Positions 52,409-61,986 of a stretch of DNA of 64,000 bases are shown here, piece by piece. Source of the stretch: G965214625 sp965214625 (GTDB lineage: Bacteria; Pseudomonadota; Gammaproteobacteria; Arenicellales; Poriferihabitantaceae). The notes beneath the pieces were generated by a model. The model searched no databases and was not told where the DNA came from. It was given only the letters and a program-made list of their open reading frames with translations. The number at the start of each line of letters is the position of its first letter. Position 1 is the stretch's first letter. The stretch lies in contig OZ243962.1 of NCBI GenBank assembly GCA_965214625.1, forward strand, positions 62,001 to 126,000. The letters are read 5' to 3'. Made by a program: the position numbers and the translations under genes.

Positions 52409-53590
52409 TCAATTGAGAAATACGGCCAGTGGTCGCAGGAGCAATTGTTTGCACCAATCCAATACTTGTGAAAACCAGGGCCCTGCAGGATAGTCTTCGT
52501 CAACTTGCAGTGCCTTTTCCATGACCGTCTCTCCCGCATACTGAATCCGGAGTGATCCGACACGGTCACCCTTCGCAAGGGGTGCTTCCAAGCTTTGCGG
52601 CAGTATCAGGTGTGCGGACAATTTGTCCAATGTCCCTGTCGGATAGAGAATGCCAATCGACTCCGCGGCATGCACGCGTGCTTTTGGCACCTGTCCCATC
52701 CATAGTGGCAGCACCTTGATTTCTGCCTCGGGTTCGTAAAGTATCCTTTGTTCATACGCAGAATAACCGTATTCCAATAAAGACTGGACCATATCGGCCC
52801 TGCGTTTTTTACTTTTGGCGCCTGCGACGATGGCAATGAACCGAGTCCCGTTTCGATTTGCAGATCCGATCAGGCAATAACCTGCGTTTCGAGTATACCC
52901 CGTTTTTATCCCATCTACCGTTGAGTCCCGGTAAAGCAAAGAATTCCGGTTTGGTTGGGAAATATCGTTATAGGTATACTCCTGTTGAGAATAATAGGTA
53001 TAAAAATCCGGAAAATTTTTGATCAACGATCTTGCCAGTATCACGATGTCGTGTACGGTACTGTAGTGATTTTCATCTGGCAGGCCACTGCTGTTGGTAA
53101 AGTGGGTATCCATCATACCCAACTCTGCTGCCATCAGATTCATCATAACTGCGAATTGTTCCTCTGACCCACCGAGATGTTCTGCCAAGGCCACCGAAGC
53201 ATCGTTGCCTGATTGTATGATCAGTCCCTTGATTAAATCCTCAACACGCACCTGTGTGTCAACCTGGACAAACATCCGGGACCCGATTGTTTTCCAGGCC
53301 TTTTTACTGATGTGAACCTTGTCCGATAATTGTATCTTCTGTTTTTTCAGGGCATCAAATACCAGATAACTGGTCATCAGTTTCGTCAGGCTGGCAGGTT
53401 CTATTCGCCCTGTTTGATTTTCTCCAGCCAGTATCCAGCCTGTTTGAAACTCGACCAAAAGCCATGATGTCGCATTAACGTTCGGCACAGGAATAGTGGA
53501 TTTGATCTCCTCAGGAACAGGCTGTAATATGGCCGATGCATTGATCGGAACAAGATAAAGCAAAAACAGTAAAACAAGAAATCGATGCAT
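52409..53590 (-). CDS. dacA: D-alanyl-D-alanine carboxypeptidase (PBP5/6 type)
   Basis: A 393-residue periplasmic penicillin-binding protein. The ATG at 53590 (MHRFLVLLFLLYLVP) is preferred to a TTG at 53599. After a signal peptide (about 1-21), the active-site motifs are SLTK in EPASLTKLMTSY, SGN in IQSGNDASVALAEHLGG, and KTG in DGIKTGYTRNAGYC. The C-terminal beta domain ends with an amphipathic helix, QVLDWCKQLLLRPLAVFLN, the membrane anchor typical of PBP5. It trims pentapeptides of nascent peptidoglycan. Confidence 0.96.
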   Translation of the reverse strand: MHRFLVLLFLLYLVPINASAILQPVPEEIKSTIPVPNVNATSWLLVEFQTGWILAGENQTGRIEPASLTKLMTSYLVFDALKKQKIQLSDKVHISKKAWKTIGSRMFVQVDTQVRVEDLIKGLIIQSGNDASVALAEHLGGSEEQFAVMMNLMAAELGMMDTHFTNSSGLPDENHYSTVHDIVILARSLIKNFPDFYTYYSQQEYTYNDISQPNRNSLLYRDSTVDGIKTGYTRNAGYCLIGSANRNGTRFIAIVAGAKSKKRRADMVQSLLEYGYSAYEQRILYEPEAEIKVLPLWMGQVPKARVHAAESIGILYPTGTLDKLSAHLILPQSLEAPLAKGDRVGSLRIQYAGETVMEKALQVDEDYPAGPWFSQVLDWCKQLLLRPLAVFLN

Positions 53591-53685
53591 TTCAAACAAT
53601 GGATAAAGACAAAAGTTAACTAAGTCGGTGAGAATGAAGCAGGGTTGAATCAGTGCCCGCAGAGGTTATTCGAAGCATATTCAAA

Positions 53686-54564
53686 TCAGTCGGTGGTCAG
53701 TGTCATCACGATGCCAAACTCAGATTCTAGGGCTGTCTTGGACATCATCATGGTATCGAACTTGTCGAAAGGCCCGACGCGTACTCGATAAGGCGGACCG
53801 AGCGATATCTGCTCATGGTCCGATTCAGGAAACAAGGGCCAGCCTCCTGTTTCCAATATCTTTCTCATTTTCAATGCATTTCCCAACTGTGAATAGGCAG
53901 CGACCTGGATATAGAAACTAACACCAGCAGGTAGTGCATAACCGGTCGATTCGAACTGTGGCGCGTCAGATTTGTGATTGGCCTGATGTGTTTTTGCCGT
54001 ACGATGGCGTGACGGGTCAATCGCCCTGACTTCGACTCGCCCTGTCCCTTTTTGGGCAATGCCGAGCTTATGCGCTGCCGCATAGGAAAGATCAATGATT
54101 CGCTGGTGAAGGAACGGGCCACGGTCGTTGACCTTGACGATGACTTTTTTCCCATTATCCAGATTGGTTACTTCAACATAGGTCGGAAGAGGCAGTGTCG
54201 TGTGGGCTGCGGTCATCGCCCACATATTATAGGTTTCGCCACTGGAAGTACGCCGACCGTGAAATTTCTTGCCGTACCAGGAAGCCACCCCCCTTTTGAC
54301 ATAACCCTTGGATGACTTCAAGGGCCGATAGTGTTTCCCCAACACGGTGTAGGGCTTGTTGCCGGTACGACTCAGCGGTTCATGTTTCGGTTGTGCATCC
54401 GGGATATCCTCAATTGCGATATCGATGCTGTCCGGAGGCCGATCCCCGCCGTAATATCCACCCGCCTTCAGTGGTACCGTCGGCTTGCCGCATCCGGAAA
54501 GCACCAACAACCCTGCGATGAGCAGCCCGTAGAGACAGGGAACCGGGCGCCAGAAGACGATCAT
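53686..54564 (-). CDS. rlpA: RlpA family septal lytic transglycosylase (lipoprotein)
   Basis: A 292-residue lipoprotein by the ATG at 54564 (MIVFWRPVP); an ATG at 54585 overlapping mltB is an alternative. The lipobox is VLSGCGKP. The double-psi beta-barrel is RGVASWYGKKFHGRRTSSGE to TNLDNGKKVIVKVNDRGPFL, with the catalytic Asp in NDRGPF. A SPOR domain at the C terminus (YIQVAAYSQLGNALKMRKIL) should bind denuded septal peptidoglycan. It cleaves naked glycan strands in Pseudomonas. Confidence 0.92.
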   Translation of the reverse strand: MIVFWRPVPCLYGLLIAGLLVLSGCGKPTVPLKAGGYYGGDRPPDSIDIAIEDIPDAQPKHEPLSRTGNKPYTVLGKHYRPLKSSKGYVKRGVASWYGKKFHGRRTSSGETYNMWAMTAAHTTLPLPTYVEVTNLDNGKKVIVKVNDRGPFLHQRIIDLSYAAAHKLGIAQKGTGRVEVRAIDPSRHRTAKTHQANHKSDAPQFESTGYALPAGVSFYIQVAAYSQLGNALKMRKILETGGWPLFPESDHEQISLGPPYRVRVGPFDKFDTMMMSKTALESEFGIVMTLTTD

Positions 54565-54568
54565 GCCA

Positions 54569-55561
54569 TCATCCACTCCTCGCATGTTTCACGGAATCGG
54601 CAAGTTCAATAATTGCCATGGCATAATTCAAACTGGGGTTATAACGCGTCAAAACATACAGATTCTTATAGCCCACGATGTATCTGTTGTGATTTTTTTC
54701 CTTTAGCCGGAGCAATGCAACCTTTTCACTGGCCTTTTCACTGTCATAAGTGATGCCCACCGCGTGAAGTTGCTGATGCGTCAGTCCGGGTTTCACCTTC
54801 TTGCTCACAAGATTGACTGCCTCCGGTGACAGCTCCTGGCTAATATCGGCATAGATTGTCTGATGGCGCTGCCAGCCATGCCGCTTGAGATAATTCGCAA
54901 CACTGCCGATTGCGTCCTCAAACTCATTCACCAGATCACGCTGGCCATTGTCGTTAAAATCAATGGCATAAGCCTGATAACTGCTCGGCATAAACTGAGG
55001 AATTCCAATGGCACCTGCAAAGGAACCGACTACAGTGGATGGATCGATATTTTCCTTTCGAGCAGTGTTGAGAAATATTCTCAACTCAGAGGTGAAGAAT
55101 TTACTTCGTCGGGGGAACTCAGCCGATAGCGTGGCCAGACTGTCTAGAACCCGCCGACTGCCCATTCGGACACCGTAATGTGTTTCAACACCCAGCAGTG
55201 CAACTATAATCGATTGTGGAATACCAAACTGATCCGTTGCTTTGTCTAGCGTCGCTTGATGGGCATTCCAGAATTTCACCCCATCGTTGATTCGTCTTTT
55301 GTTGATGAAATGTTTTCGATATTGATACCAGGGTAATGATTCATATTGCCGATTCATCAGCTCCAGTGTTTTTTGGTCAATCCTTGCACTTTCCAGGACC
55401 CGGATCAGTTCCGTTCGTGGATAGCCATCTTCGCGGAACATTGTCTCCACTAGTGACTGCAGCACCGGATGATCTGCAATTTGAAGGGCACTTGCATGGT
55501 GTGACACCGCCAACATGCCCATCACCACCGCCAGTCGAATCAATTTGTAAAATGACATCAT
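54569..55561 (-). CDS. mltB: Membrane-bound/soluble lytic murein transglycosylase B
   Basis: A 330-residue lytic transglycosylase with a signal peptide (about 1-26, MGMLAVSHHASA). It has no lipobox cysteine, so it is probably soluble, unlike E. coli MltB. The catalytic Glu is in IIVALLGVETHYGVRMG (about 123), and IGIPQFMPSSYQAYAIDFND with GQRDLVNEFEDAIGSVANYL completes the domain. It cleaves the MurNAc-GlcNAc bond to give 1,6-anhydro products, the input for the MupP/MurU recycling route. The rodA stop is two bases away. Confidence 0.94.
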   Translation of the reverse strand: MMSFYKLIRLAVVMGMLAVSHHASALQIADHPVLQSLVETMFREDGYPRTELIRVLESARIDQKTLELMNRQYESLPWYQYRKHFINKRRINDGVKFWNAHQATLDKATDQFGIPQSIIVALLGVETHYGVRMGSRRVLDSLATLSAEFPRRSKFFTSELRIFLNTARKENIDPSTVVGSFAGAIGIPQFMPSSYQAYAIDFNDNGQRDLVNEFEDAIGSVANYLKRHGWQRHQTIYADISQELSPEAVNLVSKKVKPGLTHQQLHAVGITYDSEKASEKVALLRLKEKNHNRYIVGYKNLYVLTRYNPSLNYAMAIIELADSVKHARSG

Positions 55562-55563
55562 AT

Positions 55564-56652
55564 CTATCTTCTCGATAAAAATTGCTTGTGCCTGTCAATG
55601 CTCATCAGTATCCCAAACGCGATCATGAAAGTCATCATTGAGGTCCCACCATAACTCACCAGGGGAAGTGGAACCCCGACAACCGGCAGGATACCCGATA
55701 CCATGCCAATGTTAACAAAGACATAACAAAAAAACGTAAAAGAGAGGCTCCCTGCCAATAATCTCGAATAGGTGTCGTGAGCATAAAATGCAATCATCAG
55801 ACCCCGAAAAACCAAAAACAAATACAGCGACAACAACACCAGTCCACCGAGCAACCCAAATTCTTCGGTATAAACCGAAAAAATAAAATCAGTGCTTCTT
55901 TCGGGGATAAATTCAAGTTGGGATTGACTGCCCGACAACCATCCCTTGCCCTGCATCCCTCCCGATCCGATGGCGATAATTGACTGAATGGTATGGTAAC
56001 CGGCCCCTAACGGATCCTTCCAGGGATCAAACAGGGTGAGTACCCGCTGTCGCTGATAATCCCGCAGAACCAGCACCCACAAGATCGGTGCCGCCACACT
56101 CAAGCCGATCAGGACGGAGACAATCCATTTCCATCCCACACCGGCAAGGAAAATGACCAGAATCCCGGTCAATGCAACAAATATGGCAGTCCCCAGATCC
56201 GGCTGCAGGATGACGAGCCCCGTGGGTATCAGCACCAGCACCACGGCAACCAGCAACACTAACGGGCGGGGGGGCAAGGTGAACCGAGTCAACAGCCATG
56301 CCACCATCATCGGGACAGCCAGTTTCATGATCTCAGCGGGCTGAAATCGGAACAGTCCCAGATCGATCCACCGCTGAGCCCCTTTGCCGGTAAAGCCAAC
56401 CGCCAGCACGATCAACAGCAAGGCCAGACCCAAAAGATAGACATGGGGCGACCAGTAAGCCAGTCTCGCCGGCGAGATACGGACCACAAGCAGCATCACG
56501 ACAAAGGCGACCCCACCGCGGATGCAGTGTTTGATGAGCAGTTCAATATCCTCACCGCCAGCACTGAAAAGAGCAATCAGGCTTAACCCGAAAACCATCG
56601 CAATGGTGCTTAGGATCGAGAAATCAAGAAAATTTTTCTGCTTCGATATCAC
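55564..56652 (-). CDS. rodA: Peptidoglycan glycosyltransferase RodA
   Basis: A 362-residue SEDS-family polymerase with ten predicted membrane spans. Signatures are GAQRWIDLGLFRFQPAEIMK (about residues 89-108), VILQPDLGTAIFVAL, KDPLGAGYHTIQSIIAIGSG, and the end FVNIGMVSGILPVVGVPLPL then SYGGTSMM. RodA polymerises lipid II with PBP2 during elongation. It lies 3 bases downstream of mrdA. Confidence 0.96.
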   Translation of the reverse strand: MISKQKNFLDFSILSTIAMVFGLSLIALFSAGGEDIELLIKHCIRGGVAFVVMLLVVRISPARLAYWSPHVYLLGLALLLIVLAVGFTGKGAQRWIDLGLFRFQPAEIMKLAVPMMVAWLLTRFTLPPRPLVLLVAVVLVLIPTGLVILQPDLGTAIFVALTGILVIFLAGVGWKWIVSVLIGLSVAAPILWVLVLRDYQRQRVLTLFDPWKDPLGAGYHTIQSIIAIGSGGMQGKGWLSGSQSQLEFIPERSTDFIFSVYTEEFGLLGGLVLLSLYLFLVFRGLMIAFYAHDTYSRLLAGSLSFTFFCYVFVNIGMVSGILPVVGVPLPLVSYGGTSMMTFMIAFGILMSIDRHKQFLSRR

Positions 56653-56655
56653 AAT

Positions 56656-58527
56656 CTATAGCTGGCTGACAAGCGTTTCTTCCGGATACAGTTTCAATCG
56701 CTCCAGCAAGTAATAATCCAACAGACCCCGGGCAATCGGCGCCGCAACTCGACTCCCGCTGCCACCATGTTCAATGATGACCGCAATCGCGATTTTAGGA
56801 TCATCAAGCGGCGCGAAGCCAACAAACAGGGAATGGTCACGATGTTCTTTCTTGACATTTTTTTCATCATAGGTCTCATCTTGGGCAATACTTTTGACCT
56901 GTGCCGTTCCCGTCTTACCCGCCATTTCGTAGCGTATTCCCCGGTTTATCGACCTTGCCGTCCCCCTTTGACCGTGAACCACGTCCTTCATGCTATTGAT
57001 CACCCGGGCATACTGATCAGCCGTGTAGGGAGGCGACGTGGTAACCGACCGGGGTTCCAATTTTTCGATGGCCTGACTTTGCGCATTCTCAAAAGCGGTC
57101 AAGAATCGTGGATAAATGCGTTGTCCCCTATTCGCCAGTGTTGCCGTCGCGCTGGCAAGCTGTAACGGTGTCACCAGCATATAACCCTGACCGATACCGG
57201 TAATCACCGTTTCACCTTGATACCAAGGCGCACCCCTGGCCCGCTTTTTCCAGTCCCGTGACGGCATCAAACCACTGGGTTCATCCGGCAAGTCGATCCC
57301 GGTCTGCTCACCGAAGCCAAACTGTCCCATACCTTCGTGCATACGATCTATTCCCATGTCCATTGCCAATCGGTAAAAATAAACATCGCAGGACTGCACA
57401 ATTGCATCATGCCCATCAACTTTTCCGTGTCCACTTTTTTTCCAATCGCGATAGCGATGCTTAACGCCCGGGGGGCTGTACCAGCCAATACAAACCACCT
57501 CAGTATCATGACTGATCCCACTACCCATTCCAATCAATGACATAAAGCTTTTGATGGTTGAACCCGGAGCATATCGGCCGTAAAGTGCCCGATTGAACAG
57601 CGGACGGCGAGGTGAATTACTCAGTGCCGCATACTGTTTCTGACTGATGCCATTGACAAATGGATTGGCATCAAATGTTGGCACACTGGCAAACGCCAAC
57701 ACATCTCCGGTTGCCGGTTCAATTGCCACGATGGCGCCTTCGTATCCCTCGAGCAGTTCGATACTTTTTTGCTGTAGCTTGATATCCAGTCCGAGATGGA
57801 TGCTATGCCCGGAATCCGGAGCGACCTGTTCAAGGCTTCTTAGGACTCGACCGTGTGCATTGGTTTCAACGCGTTCAATGCCTGATTTCCCCAACAAATC
57901 GGATTCATAGTAAGACTCGATACCACTTCTGCCAATATAGTCCAATCCCCGATAAATCTGATTATCGACCCGGTTGAGATCATCGCCACTAATCCTGCCG
58001 ATGTACCCGATGACATGCGAAGTCAACTCGCCTCTGGGGTAATGTCTTTGCAATCCGGCACGCAACTTGACGGCAGGATAATGATGTTGGTTTACCGCAA
58101 ACCGAGCCGCTTCGTCTTCGCGCAGGTTGGTACGCAATATCATGCGCTCAAATTTCGGTCGTTTACTGATCCGATTCTTGAATTCACTCACATGCTCGTC
58201 AGTCAACTCGACCAGTTGCCCCAATTTGTCCAAAAGCCGATCCCAATTCTCGACCTTGTCTGGAAGAATCTCCAGATTGTAGCTTGTGAAGTTCTGCGCC
58301 AACACCTCACCGTTTCGATCATAAATCAATCCTCGAGTCGGCGGTAAGGGGAAAAAGTCGATTCGATTATTTTGCGCCAGGGTCGAAAAACGTTCGTGCT
58401 GAGAAATCTGGAGATAGGCCAGACGGACAATCAGTATCAACGCCAAAATGGTGACGAATCCGAATAAAAACAGAATGCGTCCGTGAATGACCTCACTCTC
58501 CTTGAGATAGTCCCGAATCGGAATCAC
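56656..58527 (-). CDS. mrdA: Penicillin-binding protein 2
   Basis: A 623-residue transpeptidase. I choose the GTG at 58527: it overlaps the mreD TGA as GTGA and has GAGGA seven bases upstream. A longer ATG start (58614) would lie 91 bases inside mreD. A membrane anchor is at about residues 15-38 (LFLFGFVTILALILIVRLAY), followed by the PBP dimerisation domain (RGLIYDRNGEVLAQN). Active-site motifs are YAPGSTIKSF (SxxK), QSCDVYFYRLA (SxD/N), and MAGKTGTAQVKS (KTG). It is paired with RodA for rod elongation. Confidence 0.94.
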   Translation of the reverse strand: MIPIRDYLKESEVIHGRILFLFGFVTILALILIVRLAYLQISQHERFSTLAQNNRIDFFPLPPTRGLIYDRNGEVLAQNFTSYNLEILPDKVENWDRLLDKLGQLVELTDEHVSEFKNRISKRPKFERMILRTNLREDEAARFAVNQHHYPAVKLRAGLQRHYPRGELTSHVIGYIGRISGDDLNRVDNQIYRGLDYIGRSGIESYYESDLLGKSGIERVETNAHGRVLRSLEQVAPDSGHSIHLGLDIKLQQKSIELLEGYEGAIVAIEPATGDVLAFASVPTFDANPFVNGISQKQYAALSNSPRRPLFNRALYGRYAPGSTIKSFMSLIGMGSGISHDTEVVCIGWYSPPGVKHRYRDWKKSGHGKVDGHDAIVQSCDVYFYRLAMDMGIDRMHEGMGQFGFGEQTGIDLPDEPSGLMPSRDWKKRARGAPWYQGETVITGIGQGYMLVTPLQLASATATLANRGQRIYPRFLTAFENAQSQAIEKLEPRSVTTSPPYTADQYARVINSMKDVVHGQRGTARSINRGIRYEMAGKTGTAQVKSIAQDETYDEKNVKKEHRDHSLFVGFAPLDDPKIAIAVIIEHGGSGSRVAAPIARGLLDYYLLERLKLYPEETLVSQL

Positions 58528-59024
58528 CGATTTATCCTCGACTTGTGTCGTACGAACCGAAGCACTGTATAGATGACCGGCCACATCAAGGCGGTCGTGA
58601 AAGCGGATAGCCAATACACCGGTTTGATCTCAATCCCACTGGTTACGTGGTAGACCCATACGGTAAAAAAAAGATCAACACTCGTGATCACAAAAACAAT
58701 GAGACATTGCCGCCACAAATGATACATCCGTGTTCTGCGATAGGTACTGACTGCGATCAGCGCAACAAAGGCCTTACCAATCGCATGCTGACCGAGCAGT
58801 GAATAATACAGGATGTCCAGTGTCAAACCGATCCCCCATCCTGCGCCGACACCAATCCGCTCTGGAAGCGCAAGACACCAGTAAAACAAGACCAGAGTCA
58901 CCCAGTCCGGACGCGCATTTTCCAACCAGTCCGGATACGGAACAAGATTGAGAAAAACCGCCACAACGAAGGTAAACAGGACGACCCGCAGTTGCCCTCG
59001 ACCGGCTGTTTTTTGCTTATTCAC
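58524..59024 (-). CDS. mreD: Rod shape-determining protein MreD
   Basis: A 166-residue integral membrane protein with about five spans. Family features are the GQLRVVLFTFVVAVFLNLVP start, the motif RPDWVTLVLFYWCLALPERI with GVGAGWGIGLTLDILYYSLL, and LGQHAIGKAFVALIAVSTY. It links the elongasome to MreC/MreB. Its start overlaps the mreC end by 8 bases. Confidence 0.94.
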   Translation of the reverse strand: MNKQKTAGRGQLRVVLFTFVVAVFLNLVPYPDWLENARPDWVTLVLFYWCLALPERIGVGAGWGIGLTLDILYYSLLGQHAIGKAFVALIAVSTYRRTRMYHLWRQCLIVFVITSVDLFFTVWVYHVTSGIEIKPVYWLSAFTTALMWPVIYTVLRFVRHKSRINR

Positions 59025-59868
59025 TTAATCGTCCAACAAGTTCATCAGAATCAACCGTCGACCTATCGTTGTCCCACAACAGCAGCACTTCCTTGGTGAA
59101 ACTGATCCGGGCGGAAGTAACCCCAGTCACGCTGAGAAAGGCCTCATTGGCATCCTTGATGATTTCAGTGACTTCCGCCACTTTATAGCCCGCCGGAAAG
59201 CGCCCTCCCATTCCTGAAGTCACCAGGATATCGCCCTGCTCAATGTCGGCTTGCTTGCCGAGAAAGGGAAGGATGACCTCGTCAGTGTGACCGGAGCCCT
59301 TGACAATGGTTCTCAGCGTATTTCGCCGGATCTGTACGGGCAGGCCATGGCCCGGATCTGTGATCAGAACGAGCTTGCTTCGCTTGTAGCCGACAACGGA
59401 AACCTGGCCAAGTACGCCATCCGATGTAATGGCTGGTTGACCCGGATAGACACCGGATTCGATCCCTTTGTCGATTACTATCTTGTGGTTGAATGGTTCA
59501 AAGCCGACTTCCACGATGTTGGCGAGCAACACATCACCGACGGTCTTTTTTGATGCAGAAGAGAGTAATTTTGATAACCTTTCGTTTTCCTTGAGCAAGG
59601 TTTCATATTGCTGCAGCCGGGATTCAAGGATCAACTGCTCTTTTTGTAATTCAACAAACCGATCATATAGCGCACTGTCCGGATAATATTTCTCCAGCAA
59701 AAATTGTATTTTGTCCGGTAATCGAATGACCGCTTCGAATGGGATATTGATGAGGGGAGTGATGATTCTGACGGAATGCAGAAGCGTGCTGCGATGATCA
59801 ACAATCATCAATGCGATCGACAGCACCATGAGAAGAAAAAAACGAAATACTGCGGACGTCTGACCCAT
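59017..59868 (-). CDS. mreC: Rod shape-determining protein MreC
   Basis: A 283-residue bitopic protein with an N-terminal membrane segment (about residues 7-26), a coiled coil around 70-105 (LQKEQLILESRLQQYETLLK), and a periplasmic beta-rich domain with IVIDKGIESGVYPGQPAITS, LVLITDPGHGLPVQIRRN and LVTSGMGGRFPAGYKVAEV. It organises the elongasome. A 264-base gap separates it from mreB; in that gap I found no gene or terminator. Confidence 0.95.
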   Translation of the reverse strand: MGQTSAVFRFFLLMVLSIALMIVDHRSTLLHSVRIITPLINIPFEAVIRLPDKIQFLLEKYYPDSALYDRFVELQKEQLILESRLQQYETLLKENERLSKLLSSASKKTVGDVLLANIVEVGFEPFNHKIVIDKGIESGVYPGQPAITSDGVLGQVSVVGYKRSKLVLITDPGHGLPVQIRRNTLRTIVKGSGHTDEVILPFLGKQADIEQGDILVTSGMGGRFPAGYKVAEVTEIIKDANEAFLSVTGVTSARISFTKEVLLLWDNDRSTVDSDELVGRLSE

Positions 59869-60132
59869 CTTCAGGTAATCATCACCTGGGTCAATAAACG
59901 ATGCTGCATAGTTGACACCATGTTACGGTTGCGCATTGCCAATGCTCTAGCTCGTTTCGTGCCCGCACAATGTGCTTTGCCTGTTCATGATGACATCCTT
60001 GTCCCAGACAGCGATCCGTTTTCGTGTGATCAAGACAACCAGGCGGTTTTTATGACATGGTATGAAAGCGCTTGCTTCCTGGTTGCAATACATCGCAATG
60101 AGATGCGCCTCATGCAGAGCAACGTATCTTTA

Positions 60133-61176
60133 TCAACCATCCGTTGCAAAGACATCGCCCAAAATGTCCATTTCTTCCAAGGCCTTTCCGCACCCCCTCG
60201 CCACACAGGTCAACGGTTCCTCGGCAATCACCACTGGCAATCGGGTTTCTTGCATCAATCGTCTGTCCATGTCCCTTAAAAGCGCGCCTCCGCCGGCAAT
60301 CACCATTCCTTTTTCGCTGATATCGCCGCTCAATTCGGGTGGAGTTTTTTCAAGCGCCTGTCGAATCGCCTGCACTATCTGCGTCAATGAATCCTCAATC
60401 GACTCGTAGATTTCCTCACTGGTAATCACCAAGCCACGTGACATCCCTTCCGAGACATCCCGCCCCTTGATTTCCATCTCCATGTGCTCCGATTCGGCCC
60501 ACGCTGTCCCGATGCTTTTCTTGACTCGCTCGGCGGTGGCTTCACCAATCAGAACACCGTGCCGTCGTCGAATATAATTGATGATGGCATCATCAAACGA
60601 GTCACCAGCCACTCTCAATGAACCGGAATAGACCATACCACCCAGCGACAGAATACCGACTTCAGTCGTGCCGCCACCGATATCAACGACCATCGACCCG
60701 GTCGGTTCAGCAACCGGCAGATTGGCCCCGATCGCAACGGCCATCGGCTCTTCAATAAGGTAGACCTCTCTCGCCCCAGCACTCGCTGCAGATTCCCGAA
60801 TCGCCCGCCGCTCCACTTGTGTTGAACCACAGGGGACACAAATGATGATTCTTGGGCTGGAAAAAAATTTGTTTTCCTGCACTTTTCGAATGAAGTATTT
60901 CAACATGTCTTCCGTCACATTAAAATCGGCGATGACCCCATCCTTCATCGGTCGAATGGCGCGAATAGAACCGGGTGTCCGTCCCAGCATCAACTTGGCA
61001 TCCTGACCCACCGCAAGCACACTTTTGCCTGGTTCGTTGTTCATGGACTGTTTGATGGCCACCACGGAAGGCTCATTCAAAATGATTCCTTTACTCCGTA
61101 CGTAAATCAAGGTGTTGGCAGTGCCAAGATCAATGGCAAGGTCGTTCGAAAAGAGCCCGATAAGGCGTTTTAACAT
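60133..61176 (-). CDS. mreB: Rod shape-determining protein MreB
   Basis: A 347-residue bacterial actin. ATP-binding motifs are AIDLGTANTLIYVRSKGI (phosphate 1), VVDIGGGTTEVGILSLGG (phosphate 2, about residues 163-180), and VIAGGGALLRDMDRRL (adenosine motif). Length is the standard 347. It leads the leftward mreBCD-mrdA-rodA-mltB-rlpA-dacA-ybeD-lipB train. The decayed IS remnant lies 95 bases upstream of it and may have replaced or moved part of the native promoter region. Confidence 0.97.
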   Translation of the reverse strand: MLKRLIGLFSNDLAIDLGTANTLIYVRSKGIILNEPSVVAIKQSMNNEPGKSVLAVGQDAKLMLGRTPGSIRAIRPMKDGVIADFNVTEDMLKYFIRKVQENKFFSSPRIIICVPCGSTQVERRAIRESAASAGAREVYLIEEPMAVAIGANLPVAEPTGSMVVDIGGGTTEVGILSLGGMVYSGSLRVAGDSFDDAIINYIRRRHGVLIGEATAERVKKSIGTAWAESEHMEMEIKGRDVSEGMSRGLVITSEEIYESIEDSLTQIVQAIRQALEKTPPELSGDISEKGMVIAGGGALLRDMDRRLMQETRLPVVIAEEPLTCVARGCGKALEEMDILGDVFATDG

Positions 61177-61271
61177 TTTTTTTAGCTTATTTTTTGTGGT
61201 TGGAAAAGTGGCGAATCACACCATGATCAAGAGGCCCTTACTTTATCAATCGCATGTAGACTATTCAATAG

Positions 61272-61912
61272 TAGGAAATCAGATACTTCGATACCCAAAG
61301 GGACACCCGCAAGATACCGTCACGTGATGCTCCCTAGCGACCTGAAGCCATCCTCATGATGGATTTTTGATTTCGCGATTCATTCCCGATATGACATTGG
61401 CCTGTTTACCGGGTCGGTCCACCGTTCCCTTTGCAAAGAATGTCATGTTCGTGTCTTCAAATTCTCCATGACAATCACGTCATTGTGTTTCACGATATCC
61501 ATGGTCATTCGATACTATATGCTTGCGTTTCCCGAAAAGCCGGCTGTCTGGCCTGCAACGCACAAGGAACGTCTGCATCGCGTTGCCTGGTCGGCTCAAG
61601 GTCGCGGTTGAAACGGTGACGAAAAACCCCACAGCCTAGAGGCTTCGCTTTGCCTCTTTCAGTGAGGTGGTCGTACTGTTCATGCAAAAAGAGCGTCTGG
61701 CCTGTTTTTTGATCGCCGTCGATCCGTTCGTGCAAGATCGCATTGATCAGGTCACAGTGCTGGCGTCTCAACGCATCGATCCGATTATCACCCGCATCGA
61801 CTGCACAGGCCCTGAGTGGATACCTCTTGTCAGTGTGCATGTTCTTATTTTGCTGTGTAGTCATCCTTGCCGGGCGGTTATTGGTTTTAGCGACTGAGGT
61901 ATATAATTCCCC
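61272..61912 (-). mobile_element. Decayed, internally deleted relative of the TnpB element
   Basis: The right end (61280-61302, with ATACTTCGATACCCAAAGGG) and left end (about 61886-61912, with GAGGTATATAATTCCCC) closely resemble the ends of the intact element at 14632-15932. The inside is about half its size. A minus-strand frame near 61500-61850 retains the N terminus (DNRIDALRRQHCDL, HERIDGDQKTGQ). A second stretch near 61400-61510 retains the E-motif block HNDVIVMENLKT and GTVDRPGKQ in a shifted frame. The region holding D191 and the C-terminal zinc finger/D367 appear deleted. It cannot encode a working TnpB. Confidence 0.75.
61505..61852 (-). pseudogene. tnpB remnant, N-terminal part
   Basis: In this frame (about 116 codons from the internal start TDKRYPLRACAVDAGDNRID to a stop) the protein aligns with the first 100 or so residues of the intact TnpB at 14675-15862: DALRRQHCDLINAILHERID against DALMRQCCHLYNAALEERIS, followed by the Asp-Gln-Lys-Thr-Gly-Gln block. 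The alignment breaks after about residue 100. Further downstream, separate fragments of the RuvC-II region are found at about 61400-61505. Confidence 0.7.
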
Positions 61913-61986
61913 AAAGCACATTACATATGGTAATGTATCCTGTGATACCCATGTCCGTCCGGTTGTCCGCTGCAAAAGTTTGAACC

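Noticed and set aside
59776..60279. 167-codon plus-strand frame across the mreC-mreB gap
   Set aside because: It overlaps the starts and ends of mreC and mreB on the other strand, is histidine- and serine-rich and has no motif.
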